Assembly: GCA_003021505.1 (NCBI GenBank)
Contig: PXPT01000053.1
Location: 1-44,955, forward strand
Direction: 5' to 3'
From: Cyanobacteria bacterium QS_4_48_99
GTDB taxonomy: Bacteria > Cyanobacteriota > Cyanobacteriia > Cyanobacteriales > Rubidibacteraceae
DNA length: 44,955 nucleotides
A program made the translations under genes and the position numbers. Every line of letters begins with the position of its first letter. Within the stretch, counting starts at the first letter, position 1. Shown one piece after another: positions 32,544-40,898 of the stretch. The notes beneath the pieces are model-generated. The model worked only from the letters and a program-made list of their open reading frames with translations. It did not search any database and was not told the DNA's origin.

Positions 32544-34049
32544 CTAGCCGTGCCATGCTTGCGCTAGAGAGCGAATTGCTTGCAGTTGTTCCTCAGACAT
32601 CCGCTTGAGATTCCCAAGCACTAAATTCATCCGTCCTTGCAATTTGAGTTGTTCGCGGTGACGGGCAAGAAAATCCCAATAGAAGAAGTTAAATGGACAA
32701 GCTTTTTCACCCGTGCGATTTTTAGGGTTATAGGTGCAATCGCCGCAATAATCGCTCATTTTATTAATATAGTTCGCCGATGAGGCATAGGGCTTAGATG
32801 CTAATACGCCTCCATCAGCAAACTGCCCCATTCCAATTACATTAGTTTGCATCACCCAGTCATAGCCATCCACAAATGCCGAATGGAACCAATCCTCAAT
32901 TTGTTGAGGAGAAACTCCTGCAATCAAAGCAAAGTTACTCAGTACCATTAGCCGTTGAATGTGATGGGCATAGCCCATCTTCTCCACTTGAGAAACAATC
33001 TGGTGCAGACAATTCATATCTGTTTTGGAACTATCCCAATAAAATTTTGGTAGCGGTTGAGTATGATTGAACCAGTTTTTCTCAGGATAGTCCGCATCCA
33101 TGTAATTATAGATGCCGTGCATATATTCCCGCCAGCCTAGCACCTGACGAATGAACCCCTCCACGCTGTTTAATTCCAAGTCATTCTCGTAATAGGCGCT
33201 TTCGACTGCCTCGATGACTTCCATCGGTTGCAGTAACCCCAGATTGAGGTATGGGGAAAGCATGGCATGCCACATCGTTTCTTGCCCCGTTACCATCGCA
33301 TCTTGGTAAGGACCAAAAGTGGGCAGGCGCTTTTGCACAAAATGGTCTAAAGCTGCAAGTGCCTGCTGGCGCGTCACTCCCCAACGGAAGGATTCAGCTT
33401 CTCCATAAGTGGAAAAGTCGCTAGATTTCACTTCATCGATGACTTCTTGCGTAATTTCATCGGGTTCAAACCATAAAGCCTCTGGGGGATTGAACTTGCC
33501 CTTGGGAGGTTTGCGATTTTGTTTATCTAGATTCCATTTCCCTCCGACTGGCTCGTCTCCTGCCATCAAAACATCGAATCGCTTGCGCCCTTCTCGATAA
33601 AAATCTTCCATTAAAAGGCGCTTGCGGGAATTAGCCCACGTTTGGAATTCCTCGACACTCCACAGAAAGTGGTTATTTGGGACTAGGGTAAGTTGGCAGC
33701 GAAGTTCTAGATTCTCAATTAACTGGGCAAATGGACGGTCATTGGGCGACATTACCCGCAATTCGCTAATCTGGTTCTTTTCAATCCAGCGCTTTAGGGG
33801 GGATTCAAAGTCCTCGGCAATCTCATACGTTACCCGCCATCCTTGGGAACGTAACGTTTCTGCAAAGTGCCGCATCGCCGACCAAACTAACACTAGCTTT
33901 TGCCGATGGTAGGGGCGTTGCCGGGCATAACTGCGCGACTCAATCAAAATGATTGGCGTTTGCTGGCGCTTTGCCTCACAGCTTTCTAACGCTGCTTGTC
34001 CGGTTGATAGTTGGTTGCCTAATATCCAAATGCCAGTGGTCATACTCAC
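32544..34049 (-). CDS. Photolyase-related protein (FeS-BCP / prokaryotic 6-4 photolyase type)
   Basis: The 501-residue product begins MSMTTGIWILGNQLSTGQAA and belongs to the deoxyribodipyrimidine photolyase-related family. N-terminal Rossmann features are present, then the helical FAD region with GRKRFDVLMAGDEPVGGKWN, EGFIRQVLGWREYMHGIYNY, GYAHHIQRLMVLSNFALI and GYDWVMQTNVIGMGQF. The C-terminal CGDCTYNPKNRTGEKACPF, plus an earlier Cys, fits the 4Fe-4S ligand set of the FeS-BCP class, which repairs UV (6-4) photoproducts. It stands alone. An alternative name in use is cryptochrome/photolyase family protein. Confidence 0.92.
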   Translation of the reverse strand: MSMTTGIWILGNQLSTGQAALESCEAKRQQTPIILIESRSYARQRPYHRQKLVLVWSAMRHFAETLRSQGWRVTYEIAEDFESPLKRWIEKNQISELRVMSPNDRPFAQLIENLELRCQLTLVPNNHFLWSVEEFQTWANSRKRLLMEDFYREGRKRFDVLMAGDEPVGGKWNLDKQNRKPPKGKFNPPEALWFEPDEITQEVIDEVKSSDFSTYGEAESFRWGVTRQQALAALDHFVQKRLPTFGPYQDAMVTGQETMWHAMLSPYLNLGLLQPMEVIEAVESAYYENDLELNSVEGFIRQVLGWREYMHGIYNYMDADYPEKNWFNHTQPLPKFYWDSSKTDMNCLHQIVSQVEKMGYAHHIQRLMVLSNFALIAGVSPQQIEDWFHSAFVDGYDWVMQTNVIGMGQFADGGVLASKPYASSANYINKMSDYCGDCTYNPKNRTGEKACPFNFFYWDFLARHREQLKLQGRMNLVLGNLKRMSEEQLQAIRSLAQAWHG

Positions 34050-34508
34050 AATTGGTCAGCATTCCGACAGGGAGTGGGTTGCGTGGATTCCAGAACCCGG
34101 GGAGGCTGTTCTCAGTGATAGTCAGTTTTTCCTGGCTCGTTCATGAAGCGATAGTGGGATTAATCTTGAACAATGGAAGCGGTGACAACATAAAGCGGGA
34201 AAGCAATTTCCCTAGAAATTAACGTACCTAGCGGACAGTTCCAAGGACTCACGGGTTTGGTGCCTGTATCAGTCTTTCGCTGATCGGATTGGGAATGCGC
34301 TAGTAATAATCGCCACAATTTCCTTAGTTTCACACCTTTTTTCAATCTGGCTGATGGAATTCCTGTCTTTTAGGGTAGCGATCGCCTTCGCTGTTTTGAC
34401 TAGATAGGAACAAAAATCGCCAGCCGAACTTTTTTCAGGTGGAAGTGATTGAAAAGTGGGCAAAATTGGGTACTAATCAAATAAGTGAATGATTGTGGCT
34501 GAACTGCA
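34050..34508. other. 459-bp gap, no supported gene
   Basis: The divergent spacer between the photolyase-related gene and the ABC ATPase gene shows no recognisable coding or RNA gene. A HIP1-like GCGATCGCC is at 34378-34386. Promoters for both flanking genes must lie here, but I cannot point to a convincing -10/-35 pair. Confidence 0.4.
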
Positions 34509-35489
34509 ATGACTTCTGTTGTCCAACAACCAACTGTAACTACCGCAGCGGAACCGACGCGCCTTGTGCAGACTTGGGCGCTAAGAAAAGTTTACCGGAG
34601 TGGCTTCTGGCTCAACCAAAAAGTAGAATCGCTTCATAGCTGTTCCCTCTCGGTGTATCAGGGAGAAACTTTTGGCTTGCTCGGTCCCAATGGAGCAGGA
34701 AAAACCACGCTGCTGAAAATCCTGCTAGGCACTGTCCGTCCTACTTCTGGGCGTGGCGTTTTGCTGGGTCGTCCTGTGGGTGATCGCGCTGTTAAACAAC
34801 GAATTGGCTATCTCCCAGAAAATCCCTACCTTTACGATTATCTCACTGCTTGGGAGTTTTTGCAGTTTATTGCTGGGCTATTTGAAATTCCCCAATCGGT
34901 GCAGCGGCGACGCATCCCTCAAATGCTGGAGTTAGTGGGGTTAGCCCGCTCCACTGCTCGTAAAAAGCAACTTCGTAAGTATTCTAAAGGGATGTTGCAA
35001 CGGGTGGGTATGGCGCAGGCACTAATTAATGACCCAGAATTGGTCTTTTTGGATGAGCCTATGTCGGGACTTGACCCCATCGGACGTTACCAAATGCGAG
35101 AGATTATCCTTTCCCTGAAAGAACAGGGCAAGACAATTTTCTTTAACTCCCACGTTTTGGGGGATGTGGAACAAATCTGCGATCGCATTGCTATCCTGGC
35201 TCAAGGTGAGTTGATTTGCACAGGCTCTCTCGAACAACTCCTCGGTACAGCAGACACTTACCAAGTGGTTGGAAAAGGGGGCACCCATGAGGTTCTCCAA
35301 AGCTGGGTTAGTAACCTTTCTTTCCAACGTGAGTGCTGGTACGGTCAATTGCGAGGGGAACCGCAGGCGTTTATCAACAGCCTTCGCTCGATGGACGCAC
35401 ATCTAATTAGAATGAATATTTCCCGTCCTTCCCTAGAAGATTTTTTTCTACAGCAACTTCAAAAGCGCGGAATAGAGCCAAGTTACTGA
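34509..35489 (+). CDS. ABC transporter ATP-binding protein (ABC-2 exporter type)
   Basis: The 326-residue ATPase has Walker A GPNGAGKTTLL (about 59-69), the Q-loop region IGYLPENPYLYDYLTAWEFL, a degenerate signature YSKGMLQRVGMAQAL in place of LSGGQ, Walker B ELVFLDEPMSGLDP and the switch His in FFNSHVLGDVEQICDRIAIL. Order and C-terminal extension fit ABC-2 exporters. The expected permease gene does not follow; the DUF262/HNH region lies there instead. A decayed second copy of its 3' end is found at 37181-37258. Confidence 0.92.
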   Translation: MTSVVQQPTVTTAAEPTRLVQTWALRKVYRSGFWLNQKVESLHSCSLSVYQGETFGLLGPNGAGKTTLLKILLGTVRPTSGRGVLLGRPVGDRAVKQRIGYLPENPYLYDYLTAWEFLQFIAGLFEIPQSVQRRRIPQMLELVGLARSTARKKQLRKYSKGMLQRVGMAQALINDPELVFLDEPMSGLDPIGRYQMREIILSLKEQGKTIFFNSHVLGDVEQICDRIAILAQGELICTGSLEQLLGTADTYQVVGKGGTHEVLQSWVSNLSFQRECWYGQLRGEPQAFINSLRSMDAHLIRMNISRPSLEDFFLQQLQKRGIEPSY

Positions 35490-35640
35490 GTAGGATAACA
35501 CTTGTGTGAGGAGCAGGAAAGGCAGGAGAAACATAGGGAATTCTTCCCATAAACTGACCCTAACTCCTAATCTTACAAGGAGCCGTAGTTTAACTATTGA
35601 AATAGAGTTACTCCGTTTGTAAAAAAAAATCAAAATAAAA

Positions 35641-36885
35641 ATGACACAAAAAAATAAAATTCCACTTGTTAAAGATGCAACCAGATCCCAGTCAGAAAGT
35701 ATTCAAACAGTTGTTAGTAGGCTCCAGAATGGAGAAATATATGTTCCCGATTACCAGAGAGGCTCCGATCAGTGGAACTTGCGAAAAAAAGTCACTTTTA
35801 ATTGAGTCTACTTTGAATAATTTAACTATTCCTGCTTTCTTTTTGTGTGAAGACGAAAATGGTAATTCTATGGTAATTCTGAGGTCATTGATGGGCAGCA
35901 AAGATTAACAACTATTCGGGAATATGCCGAAGACAATTTTAAAATAAGCGATAGTGACGATATTGAATATTTGCTCCCGGAAGCGGTTCAGTATAGGGGC
36001 AAAAAAATTAGTGAATTACCTAATAATTTGCAAAAAGTATTCAACAAATATCCTTTATCTATTATTTTTCTCCCAGCAAGCATGTCATTAAGCATTAAGC
36101 TTGAAGTATTTAGAAGAATTAATGAAGGTGGAACCCCTCTTACGGGTCAGGATATTCGTTTGGCTTATTATAGTCAATCTAAAAGTGTCTATTTCATCCG
36201 TCTTGCTGGAATTCACAGTGATAGCGAGTCTGCACAACGGATGATCGAGGAAGGCAAAAACCGAAAAGGAATTGCCCATCCTTGGGATGAATATTCTCAA
36301 GCAAGGGAAGAGTGGGACGAATGGTGGAGGGGCAAAAGTATAGCCAAAGGGCAAACCCCTTCGCTAATGTTTCTTTGGTACTTAATATGCCTAGAACGAA
36401 ATCGACTTGGTGATATGTTGAATGCCCAGAGTGGCACCAATCATCTAAAAATTAATTTTAGGGGTACAATAGAAGAATCGTTAGATATTTATTGCGCTCA
36501 ACTCCAATACCAAGAGATTGAGGCTGATTCTATAGATATACTGTCAAATATTGATACTATATCCAATAATTATTTTCCATCATTTGCGAAGTGGATATAT
36601 AAAATATTGTCAAGCGGCATTCCAGGTATCAGCGTAGATAAGTATAAGCAGTTAGCTTTGTTTATTGCAGCTGCTGTGGAAATGGATTTGCCAATGGATG
36701 ATTTATCCGATGAGCAGTGGAATTGGATAGGTGAATTTATTCGTAGACCTCGGAAAACTGGCCGAGAGATACTTAGTGATAGTGATGATTATCCAGAACC
36801 TAAAGGACGATGGACTACGGCAAGAGGTCAAAAGCAACAATGCGAGAAAACAATAGAAATTGTTCGAAATATAATGGATTTATGA
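35641..36885 (+). pseudogene. DUF262 (GmrSD-type) nuclease gene with two frame lesions
   Basis: ATG 35641 opens MTQKNKIPLVKDATRSQSES and reads VPDYQRGSDQWNLRKK, then meets TGA because a run of A near 35784 has one A too many; the next frame continues KKSLLIESTLNNLTIPAFFL. Near 35859-35880 an 11-bp tandem duplication of ATGGTAATTCT shifts it again, back into the original frame, which reads the DUF262 signature VIDGQQRLTTIREYA and continues to NIRNIMDL-type end at 36885. The lesions (+1 and +11) sum to +12, so the frame before and after agree, but stop codons lie between. DUF262 proteins are nuclease/NTPase components of GmrSD-like anti-phage restriction. Repaired length is about 410 residues. 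Base use is clearly AT-richer than in flanking genes. Confidence 0.85.
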
Positions 36886-37166
36886 CGAATAAAATCCCTC
36901 AAAAATTAGAAAAATGTAATCCTAGGCAAAGATTTTTTCCTTTAACTTGGAAAGAAGCTTACTTTAGGATGAACATGAGTAATCAGTTAGAAGGATATGT
37001 ATGTCCAAGGTGTAAGGAAATTTTTTGTGGAAATAAAGGCTTTAAGCAACTCAAATGCGACCATATTTATCCTTTCTCTAAGGGAGGATTGACAGTGTGG
37101 GAAAACCTTCAGCTTCTTTGCAAAAAGTGTAACCGTGAAAAATCGAGTAATATAAATTGTTTCTAA
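36882..37166 (+). CDS. Small HNH endonuclease
   Basis: The ATG at 36882 overlaps the DUF262 stop as ATGA, so the two are translationally coupled. The 94-residue product starts MTNKIPQKLEKCNPRQRFFP and ends with a compact HNH domain: zinc ligands CPRC and CKKC, KCDHIYPFSKGG with the catalytic His, and WENLQLLCKKCNREKS with the conserved Asn. The frame is intact. The pairing implies that the HNH protein supplies a nuclease activity to the DUF262 component, as DUF1524 does in GmrSD fusions; this is inferred. Confidence 0.9.
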   Translation: MTNKIPQKLEKCNPRQRFFPLTWKEAYFRMNMSNQLEGYVCPRCKEIFCGNKGFKQLKCDHIYPFSKGGLTVWENLQLLCKKCNREKSSNINCF

Positions 37167-37180
37167 TAAAAGCAAAATGG

Positions 37181-37258
37181 TGAGTGCTGGTACGGTCAAT
37201 TGCAAGGAGAACCGCAAGCATTTATCGCCAGCCTCCGCGGCATAGAACCTAGTTGCCC
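37181..37258 (+). pseudogene. Remnant copy of the ABC ATPase 3' end
   Basis: The stretch reads GECWYGQLQGEPQAFIASLR followed by GIEPSC. It corresponds to two parts of the ATPase at 34509-35489: ECWYGQLRGEPQAFINSLR (near 35332-35390) and the terminal RGIEPSY (near 35466-35486). The intervening residues (about SMDAH to LQQLQK) are deleted. The first block is about 85 percent identical over some 65 bases by eye. It lies between the HNH gene and mtnA. Confidence 0.75.
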
Positions 37259-37302
37259 AGAAGAGAATATACTATCAGGTGTGGTTTACAATCTCAATCG
37301 CT

Positions 37303-38361
37303 ATGGTCTCCCCTACAACGATTTATCCGGTCATTTGGCAAGAAGATAGGGTTTTACTCCTCGACCAAACCCAACTGCCAGCCGAAGCAACACTTGTGGA
37401 AATCACTCGCTGTGAGGATATGGCACGAGCGATTCAAAACATGATGGTTCGAGGCGCACCTGCCATTGGCGTTGCAGCAGCTTACGGGATTTACCTAGGG
37501 GCGCGAGAAATCCAGACGCAAGAGCGCGAAGCGTTTTTAAGTCAACTCGAAGAGATTGCCCAGATGCTGCGGCAGACTCGCCCTACGGCAGTAAATTTGT
37601 TTTGGGCGATTGGGCGGATGCTCAAAACAGCCTATGAAACGCTCGGCTCGATTGAGGAAATTAAATCCAATTTAGTTCAAACGGCTCACAATATCCAGAC
37701 AGAAGATTTACAAACCTGTCAGAAAATCGGCGACAACGGCTTATCTATTTTACCCGCTGAACCTGCCCAGCTTTCGCTTCTCACTCACTGTAATACCGGG
37801 GCACTTGCTACCGCAGGTTATGGCACTGCCTTGGGTGTGATTCGCTCTGCGCTGCGAGAAGGGCATCTGGCAAGAGTATACATCGATGAGACTCGCCCTC
37901 GCTTACAGGGGGCAAAATTGACTGCCTGGGAGTGTGTCCAAGACGGCATACTAGCCACGGTGATTACTGACAGCATGGCAGCCCACTGCATGCAACAGGG
38001 CATGATTGATGCAGTGGTAGTTGGGGCTGACCGTATTGCTGCCAACGGAGATACAGCCAACAAAATTGGAACTTATACCCTAGCAGTCGTTGCCCAAGCA
38101 CACGAAGTTCCTTTCTTTGTTGCAGCTCCCCTCTCCACTGTTGACTTCGATTTGCCCAACAGCAGCACTATCCCCATCGAAGAGCGAGACCCCTCAGAAA
38201 TTTATCAAGTGGGAGAAACTATGCTGTGTCCCGAGGGAGTGGCGTTCTACAACCCCGCGTTCGATGTCACGCCAGCGGCGTTAATTAGTGCGATTATCAC
38301 CGAGCGGGGTGCGGTTAAACCTAGCGAGTTGGAACAGTTTCACTCGCAGCAGATGGTTTAG
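37303..38361 (+). CDS. mtnA: S-methyl-5-thioribose-1-phosphate isomerase
   Basis: MtnA isomerises methylthioribose-1-phosphate to the ribulose form in methionine salvage. From ATG 37303 the product is 352 residues, [20 protein letters not shown], with [38 protein letters not shown], the catalytic Cys in that block, and [20 protein letters not shown] with the catalytic Asp. The longer frame from 37279 would enter remnant sequence. Its 3' end overlaps the converging reductase gene by 41 nt. No other methionine salvage gene is adjacent. Confidence 0.95.
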   Translation: MVSPTTIYPVIWQEDRVLLLDQTQLPAEATLVEITRCEDMARAIQNMMVRGAPAIGVAAAYGIYLGAREIQTQEREAFLSQLEEIAQMLRQTRPTAVNLFWAIGRMLKTAYETLGSIEEIKSNLVQTAHNIQTEDLQTCQKIGDNGLSILPAEPAQLSLLTHCNTGALATAGYGTALGVIRSALREGHLARVYIDETRPRLQGAKLTAWECVQDGILATVITDSMAAHCMQQGMIDAVVVGADRIAANGDTANKIGTYTLAVVAQAHEVPFFVAAPLSTVDFDLPNSSTIPIEERDPSEIYQVGETMLCPEGVAFYNPAFDVTPAALISAIITERGAVKPSELEQFHSQQMV

Positions 38362-39253
38362 CCTCGTCTACAGGATTGATGCCAGCCAAATCGAGGATTT
38401 CAGGAATCAAATCTTCTTTCTTCACTGCCATCATGTGAACACCTTGGCAGAGTTGTTGGGCAATCTGAACTTGCTCGGCAGCAATCTGCATTCCTTCTCG
38501 CAGTGGCTCTTTCGCTTTTGCGAGTCGGTCAATTACTTCTTCGGGAATCTCGACACCCGGAACATAGCGGTTGATAAATTGAGCATTCTTTGCCGATTTG
38601 AACAGAAAAATCCCTGCAAGAACGGGTTTGTCTGTGCCTACGGCAACTTCATTCATGAATTGTCCTAGCCGATCAAAATCAGTGACCATTTGGCTTTGAA
38701 AAAACTGCGCTCCGGCTTCGTGTTTGCGCTCAAAGCGCTTTTTTAAGCCCGACCAGCTTTTGAGCTGGGGATCAACCGCAGCACCGGGGAACAGGTCAAG
38801 GGGTTCGTCTGGCAGAGACTCGTCATTGAAATCGAAGCCGCGATTGAGTTTGCCAATCAGCTTCAGCAGTCGTACCGATTCTAGATCAAAGACAGCCTTA
38901 GTGTCGGTATGGTCGCCTGCTTTGACGGGATCGCCAGTGAGTGCGAGGATATTGCGAATTCCTAGCGCGTGGGCTCCCATTAAGTCCGCCTGTAAACCAA
39001 TGCGGTTGCGATCGCGGCAAGCCATCTGACAAATCGGTTCAATGCCGTGCTGCAATAGAACTGTCGATGCTGCCAGTGACGACATCCGAAGCACCGCTCG
39101 CGAGCCATCGGTAATATTGACCGCATGCACTCTTCCCTTGAGTGCTTGTGCCATTTTTAGCATATGCTCCGGGTTGCCTCCCTTGGGAGGAGTAACCTCG
39201 GCGGTAACTAGAAATTCTTTTGCTTGAGCAGCACGACGAAAACGATTTATCAT
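38321..39253 (-). CDS. Methylenetetrahydrofolate reductase-like protein
   Basis: The 310-residue product begins [20 protein letters not shown] and has the MTHFR TIM-barrel features: [78 protein letters not shown], and [19 protein letters not shown]. It would reduce 5,10-methylene-THF to 5-methyl-THF for methionine synthesis, with FAD; the exact activity of this cyanobacterial subgroup is not certain, so I give no symbol. It converges on mtnA with a 41-nt overlap of the two coding ends. Confidence 0.88.
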   Translation of the reverse strand: MINRFRRAAQAKEFLVTAEVTPPKGGNPEHMLKMAQALKGRVHAVNITDGSRAVLRMSSLAASTVLLQHGIEPICQMACRDRNRIGLQADLMGAHALGIRNILALTGDPVKAGDHTDTKAVFDLESVRLLKLIGKLNRGFDFNDESLPDEPLDLFPGAAVDPQLKSWSGLKKRFERKHEAGAQFFQSQMVTDFDRLGQFMNEVAVGTDKPVLAGIFLFKSAKNAQFINRYVPGVEIPEEVIDRLAKAKEPLREGMQIAAEQVQIAQQLCQGVHMMAVKKEDLIPEILDLAGINPVDEAKPSAASETVPTR

Positions 39254-39432
39254 GTTTCAAATATTCTCTTTTAACTAACAACTCTGTAACCCGCCAGTTG
39301 ATTTAACATAAATTAACAACCGGCATGGAGTCACTTATTATAGGTTACAGGTTCATGGGAAAATCCCATAGCCACGTAAGCGCGCTCCTTGCCAAAACAG
39401 CCCCATTATGCAATCCGTAATGCCCGTATCAT

Positions 39433-40464
39433 CTACGAAGGCGGCAAATAACCCAGGGCATTTTTGACCCGAGAAAGGGTAGAATCCGCAATTACTTCTG
39501 CTTTCTGGCGACCTTCTCGCAACACCGAATCCAAGTAGCCCTTGTCCTCCATAATTGCCTTGTGCTTGTCTTGGATGGGCTTGAGTGCCTCAATCGTTGC
39601 TTCTGCCAGCAGGGGCTTAAATTGCCCCCAGCCCATATCCTGACATTCTGCTGCCACCGCTTCCTTGGTCTTGCCAGAGAGCAACATATAGAGAGTTAAC
39701 AAATTATCGCACTCGGGGCGGGAGGGGTCATCAAAGGTTAGCCCTTTGAGTGGGTCAGTCTTACAGCGCTTGATCTTTTTGTTGATTAAGTCTGGAGGGT
39801 CAAGAAGGTTAATGCGGCTCATATCCGAGGGATCGGACTTGGACATCTTGCTCGTACCATCCGTGAGACTCATTACTCGCGCTCCTGCGGTGCGAATCAG
39901 TGGCTCGGGCAGTTTCAGCACAGGCTCTTTTTTGTTGCCAAATTGCTCATTCAAGCGGCTGGCAATGTTACGAGTCAGTTCCAGGTGTTGCTTTTGGTCT
40001 TCCCCAACAGGCACAATGTCAGCATCGTAGAGCAAGATATCGGATGCCATTAGCACTGGGTAGTCCAGTAAGCCCGTATTGACATTTTCTCCTTGCTTGC
40101 GAGCCTTTTCTCGAAACTGGATCATGCGTTCGAGCCAGTTTAGGGGAGTGATGCAGTTCAGCAGCCAAGTGAGTTCGCTGTGGGCGGTGACATGGGATTG
40201 CACAAAGATGGTGGAATAGTTTAAATCAATCCCACAAGCTAAATAGAGTGCTGCGATCGTATAAGTTTCCGATGCCAATGTTGCCCGATTGTGCGGTACG
40301 GTGATGGCGTGCAAATCGACTACGAAGAAGAAATTCTCATACTCGCTCTGAACGTCTACCCAGTTACGGATTGCCCCCAGATAGTTGCCTAAGTGTAAAT
40401 TGCCAGTCGGTTGAATTCCGGAGAGAACTCGCTGCTTACCCATTGTTTTGGTTGAGATACTCAT
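39433..40464 (-). CDS. trpS: Tryptophan-tRNA ligase
   Basis: TrpRS charges tRNA-Trp. From ATG 40464 the 343-residue product has the class I HIGH equivalent (PTGNLHLGNYLGAIRNW), the Trp-binding IFVQSHVTAHSELTWLLNC, DADIVPVGEDQKQHLELTRN and the KMSKS loop (GTSKMSKSDPSDMSR). Starts at 40479 (TTG), 40464 (ATG) and 40443 (ATG, MGKQRVLSGIQPTGNL) are all open; none has a clear ribosome site, and 40443 is also credible. A group II intron tail lies 44 nt upstream. Confidence 0.95.
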   Translation of the reverse strand: MSISTKTMGKQRVLSGIQPTGNLHLGNYLGAIRNWVDVQSEYENFFFVVDLHAITVPHNRATLASETYTIAALYLACGIDLNYSTIFVQSHVTAHSELTWLLNCITPLNWLERMIQFREKARKQGENVNTGLLDYPVLMASDILLYDADIVPVGEDQKQHLELTRNIASRLNEQFGNKKEPVLKLPEPLIRTAGARVMSLTDGTSKMSKSDPSDMSRINLLDPPDLINKKIKRCKTDPLKGLTFDDPSRPECDNLLTLYMLLSGKTKEAVAAECQDMGWGQFKPLLAEATIEALKPIQDKHKAIMEDKGYLDSVLREGRQKAEVIADSTLSRVKNALGYLPPS

Positions 40465-40507
40465 ACTACTACCGCTCAAAAGATTATATTTGTCTTGGGT
40501 AGTACGT

Positions 40508-40582
40508 GTCGGGTAAGGAGAAGATGTCGCTATTTTCCCCTCCCCTCAGAACCGGAGGTGCGACTTTCAGCACATCCGGCTC
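40508..40582 (-). ncRNA. Group II intron 3' tail (domains V and VI), isolated
   Basis: On the minus strand, 40582-40549 is a 34-nt sequence with the layout of group II domain V: GAGCCGGA pairs with TCCGGTTC (one G-U pair at the AGC triad) around a GAAA tetraloop; the upper stem is imperfect. It is followed by a GGGGAGGGG...TCTCCTTACCC hairpin like domain VI, ending ...CCGAC at 40508, which fits the AY 3' boundary. No reverse transcriptase and no complete domain I lie upstream within 320 nt, so only the tail remains. The match is to my memory of the domain V consensus. Confidence 0.75.
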
Positions 40583-40751
40583 AAGCAAAGCATATCCTAC
40601 CTCTACCTGGAGAGAACCTTGGGATAACCCCTCAACTGCTTACGTTTACGCGAGATCGCGTAAATCCACGACTGAGTGGTTTAGTAACGACAGCTACACC
40701 TTTTTGATTTTAACCGAGTGGCGATCGCACTTTCTTTGCGTCCTTTGTTAC

Positions 40752-40824
40752 GGACAGCTTAAGGTGCCGAATTCAGTTCGGCACTCGACCCCTCCCTTTA
40801 AGAACCCCGTCGGCACCCGTGTCC
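40752..40824. repeat. Dispersed stem-forming repeat, copy B
   Basis: GGACA (40752-40756), bulge GCTTAA (40757-40762) and GGTGCCGA (40763-40770) pair with TCGGCACC (40810-40817) and TGTCC (40820-40824). The left arm can also pair locally with TCGGCAC at 40777-40783, an alternative hairpin similar to that of copy A. CTTTAAGAACCCCG precedes the right arm, as in copy C. The remaining spacer to cobN (40825-40898) shows nothing else. Confidence 0.7.
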
Positions 40825-40898
40825 TGGCCTTGGCGGTTCATTCCTTCCCCTAAAGTTGCTATCTTGACAAGGGCACCAACATTACAACTATATTCCCC

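Noticed and set aside
36088-36354. 88-residue minus-strand ORF inside the DUF262 gene
   Set aside because: Shadow of the coding strand; the plus frame has recognisable conserved motifs.
40506-40853. Plus-strand ORFs of 70 and 115 residues before cobN
   Set aside because: They read through the group II intron tail and the structured repeat on the opposite or same strand and show no protein-like features.
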